From Phenylobacterium sp. (GTDB lineage: Bacteria; Pseudomonadota; Alphaproteobacteria; Caulobacterales; Caulobacteraceae), in NCBI RefSeq assembly GCF_030698145.1, contig NZ_JAUYNW010000095.1, positions 1 to 47,632 on the forward strand: DNA of 47,632 nt, given 5' to 3'. A program made the position numbers and the translations under genes. This document shows positions 46,065 through 47,632 of this stretch, piece after piece. Position 1 is the first letter of the stretch. Each line of letters opens with the position of its first letter. The notes below the pieces were generated by a model. That model was not told where the DNA came from, did not search any database, and saw nothing but the letters and a program-made list of their open reading frames with translations.

Positions 46065-47276
46065 TTAGAAATCGAACTGAGCGCGGAATTGCAGGGTGTG
46101 GACGTCGACATCGGCGCCGACAGGCACGTTGTCGTTCTCCGAGATCGAGTAGTTGGCCATGAAGCGCACGTAGGGGTGCGGGTACCAGTTGGCCCCCAAG
46201 GTCCAGGCCGAGTATTCCCCGGCCGTGGTCACGCCCGAGATGCCCGTCAGGTCGACGCTGTCGTAGCGAACGCCCAGCTCAAGCGCGCCCATGCCGCCGC
46301 TGGTCATCGGATCGAGGATCTTCGTCCGGTTGAACTCGCCCTTGTTGCCTTCGTAACGGCGGGTCTCGCCGGTCACGAACCAGCTACCGTAGAGATACCA
46401 AGCCTTGGCTTCAGCATCGAGGTTGGCCGGGCGCTCAATGTCGATGTTCGCCCATTCGCCCTGGACCGAGAACGGGCCGTGGACCCAGGCGCCTTCGAGA
46501 CCGATCATGGTGTCTTTGACGCCGATGCCGCCGGAGGTCACGTACTGTGCGCCGTAGTTGGTGTTGTTGCGCGCGGCGTAGGAGAAGTTGCCCTGGTCCT
46601 CGCGATTGCGCCTCCGCGCCCAGACGCCCAGGTGGACCTGGTCGCTGTCGGTCATGATCGGCGCGAGGGTGGCGCGGCCATTGAAGCCGAACACTTCCTT
46701 GGAGCCGGTGGCGGCGTTGGTCGCCACGTCGGAGCTGTTGACGCTGTCACCCGAGATGGCGCCGGCCAGAGTCCAGTTCGGGCCGTTGGTCTTCACCTGG
46801 ACGTTCATCACGCGACCGATGCCGAGCACGTCGTTGAACGGACCGCGCTCCATGAAGGTGATGTAGCGCGACGAGGTGATGTTCTCGAGCGAGACGGTCT
46901 TGAAATTGCCGGCCAGGATCGAAACGTTGTCGCTGGGCTTGTATTCGAGGATCAGGTCCTCCCACTCCGACCCGCCGCGGGTGAAGTTGATCTCGGCCTT
47001 GTAGGCCCAGTTGGCGTTCCAGGTGCCCTCGACGCCCAGGCGCGCGGTGCGCAGGCGGCTGTTGCTGGCCTCGAAGTCCGCACCGGTCTGACGATCGACG
47101 TCTTGGTAGACGTAGTCCTCGTAGACGCGGCCACGGACCTTGAAGGTCAGGCTGTCGTTCTGAAATTGCGGCGCGCCCTTCCAGGAGGTGGTGGTGTCTT
47201 GAGCCTGCGCGGCGGTGGCGCCCAGCAGGAACACGCCAAGCGCCGCCCCGGCGCAAAGCGCGGTTTTGATGGTCAT
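46065..47276 (-). CDS. OprO/OprP-type phosphate-selective porin
   Basis: 403 residues from ATG 47276, with AAGGATCC upstream. A signal peptide (LCAGAALGVFLLGATAAQAQ) is followed by a 16-strand-type barrel with the family's conserved start LTFKVRGRVYEDYVYQDVD. Later blocks include FEASNSRLRTARLGVEGTWN and WEDLILEYKPSDNVSILAGN, ending FRAQFDF with the terminal aromatic. OprO/OprP porins pass phosphate or polyphosphate across the outer membrane. It shares the operon with pstS, and Pho-box-like repeats lie upstream, so phosphate-starvation induction is likely. Confidence 0.9.
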   Translation of the reverse strand: MTIKTALCAGAALGVFLLGATAAQAQDTTTSWKGAPQFQNDSLTFKVRGRVYEDYVYQDVDRQTGADFEASNSRLRTARLGVEGTWNANWAYKAEINFTRGGSEWEDLILEYKPSDNVSILAGNFKTVSLENITSSRYITFMERGPFNDVLGIGRVMNVQVKTNGPNWTLAGAISGDSVNSSDVATNAATGSKEVFGFNGRATLAPIMTDSDQVHLGVWARRRNREDQGNFSYAARNNTNYGAQYVTSGGIGVKDTMIGLEGAWVHGPFSVQGEWANIDIERPANLDAEAKAWYLYGSWFVTGETRRYEGNKGEFNRTKILDPMTSGGMGALELGVRYDSVDLTGISGVTTAGEYSAWTLGANWYPHPYVRFMANYSISENDNVPVGADVDVHTLQFRAQFDF

Positions 47277-47341
47277 TATTAGGATCCTTGTAGAGCTATC
47301 CCCGTAGCCTTCTGAGGCTAGGCGCGGCTTAACGAGGTCCC

Positions 47342-47414
47342 GTGACGGTTCCGCCAAATTTGGATGACGGTTACGCGTCGCAACCGTGAAGCTCCGGTAT
47401 CGGATTTGTGACAA
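47342..47414 (-). promoter_or_regulatory. Pho-box-like repeats upstream of the porin-pstS operon
   Basis: Reading leftward, TTGTCAC-AAAT-CCGATAC (47414-47397) has the 7-4-7 layout of a Pho box and the same AAAT spacer as the repeat at 31738-31721. Further on, CCGTCAT (47370-47364) and CCGTCAC (47348-47342) are spaced by 22 bases, two 11-base periods. Confidence 0.5.
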
Positions 47415-47495
47415 ACGGCCGGCAGGCCACGTTGCGGGGGCCGGCGGACCGGTCCGCGAGCCGACAAATCCGCCAAGGGCGGGGACTCGCCCCTA

Positions 47496-47632
47496 GAGCC
47501 TGACCGTTTCAGCTTGGAGCGTATCCTGAGTTGACGAGGTAGTTGGCGCATTCTGCTGGGCTGAATTGGCCGAGCAGATCGCCGATGCGCCGCCAGGTGG
47601 CCTCGACGGTGCGTTCGGCGGCTTTGCGCAGC
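47496..47632 (-). mobile_element. IS630-family insertion sequence, 3' end (runs off the window)
   Basis: The element appears to end at CTAG (47493-47496), with TA as the presumed target, followed by the inverted-repeat start GAGCCTGACCGTTTCAGC. The transposase reading frame lies inside. The other end is outside the window. Confidence 0.65.
47509..47632 (-). CDS. IS630-family transposase, C-terminal fragment
   Basis: The last 40 residues of a transposase, open to the right edge (one extra base, then whole codons). LRKAAERTVEATWRRIGDLL and FSPAECANYLVNSGYAPS match the usual C-terminus of IS630-family (DDE) transposases, which ends in ...ECANYxxxxGY. The catalytic residues lie outside the window. 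The stop is TGA at 47511-47509. Confidence 0.8.
   Translation of the reverse strand, partial: LRKAAERTVEATWRRIGDLLGQFSPAECANYLVNSGYAPS

Overview
This window is high-GC bacterial chromosome. I read it as Caulobacteraceae (Alphaproteobacteria), probably Phenylobacterium or Caulobacter. The grounds are a hisS-hisZ-hisG cluster, a SapC-family protein, an Oar-like TonB receptor, a phosphate porin next to pstS, and intergenic palindromic repeats that each carry one GANTC (CcrM-type) site. Genus is not settled by the sequence alone. No rRNA, tRNA or CRISPR array was seen.

Layout. 0-5.3 kb: tail of an acyl-CoA synthetase, an M13 metallopeptidase, an HExxH protease divergent from a MerR-type regulator fused to a P-loop ATPase domain, and a GNAT. 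5.3-10 kb: two small proteins, an AT-richer structured intergenic region, then hisS-hisZ-hisG (read leftward) preceded by a 25-codon leader peptide with six His codons in seven and alternative hairpins, i.e. a histidine attenuator. 10-13.2 kb: an alpha/beta-hydrolase-metacaspase fusion and an arsR-SRPBCC-GFA operon behind a perfect tandem operator. 13.2-19.4 kb: pgi with two SDR genes, then a DsbD/ScsB-type thiol-disulfide protein. 19.4-26.3 kb: small enzymes and regulators, SapC, MaoC hydratase, acid phosphatase lipoprotein, a somewhat AT-richer VOC/TetR/zinc-ribbon patch, and several palindromic repeats. 26.3-28.2 kb: aguA followed by an aguB broken by one in-frame amber codon. 28.3-33.4 kb: an Oar-like TonB receptor with a Pho-box-like promoter and a GT39-type membrane glycosyltransferase. 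33.4-40.3 kb: periplasmic msrA, scoAB, a KefB/C-type antiporter, a 2OG-Fe(II) oxygenase and a GAF-HK-REC hybrid kinase. 40.3-44.7 kb: a tandem TetR protein, a TetR, an LpxH-like metallophosphoesterase, and a TetR-HTH/GT4 glycosyltransferase fusion whose own palindromic operator overlaps its start codon. 44.9-47.6 kb: a phosphate porin-pstS operon and the 3' end of an IS630-family element.

How it fits together. Histidine supply and tRNA charging are co-transcribed and appear to be controlled by attenuation. Phosphate starvation may link the porin, PstS and the TonB receptor through similar 7-4-7 direct repeats. The agmatine-to-putrescine route is probably interrupted at its second step. The least ordinary items are the his leader, the HTH-glycosyltransferase fusion, the hydrolase-metacaspase fusion, the MerR-ATPase fusion and the structured region at 5.94-6.23 kb. 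All functional statements are inferred from motifs read by eye; no searches or folding programs were run.
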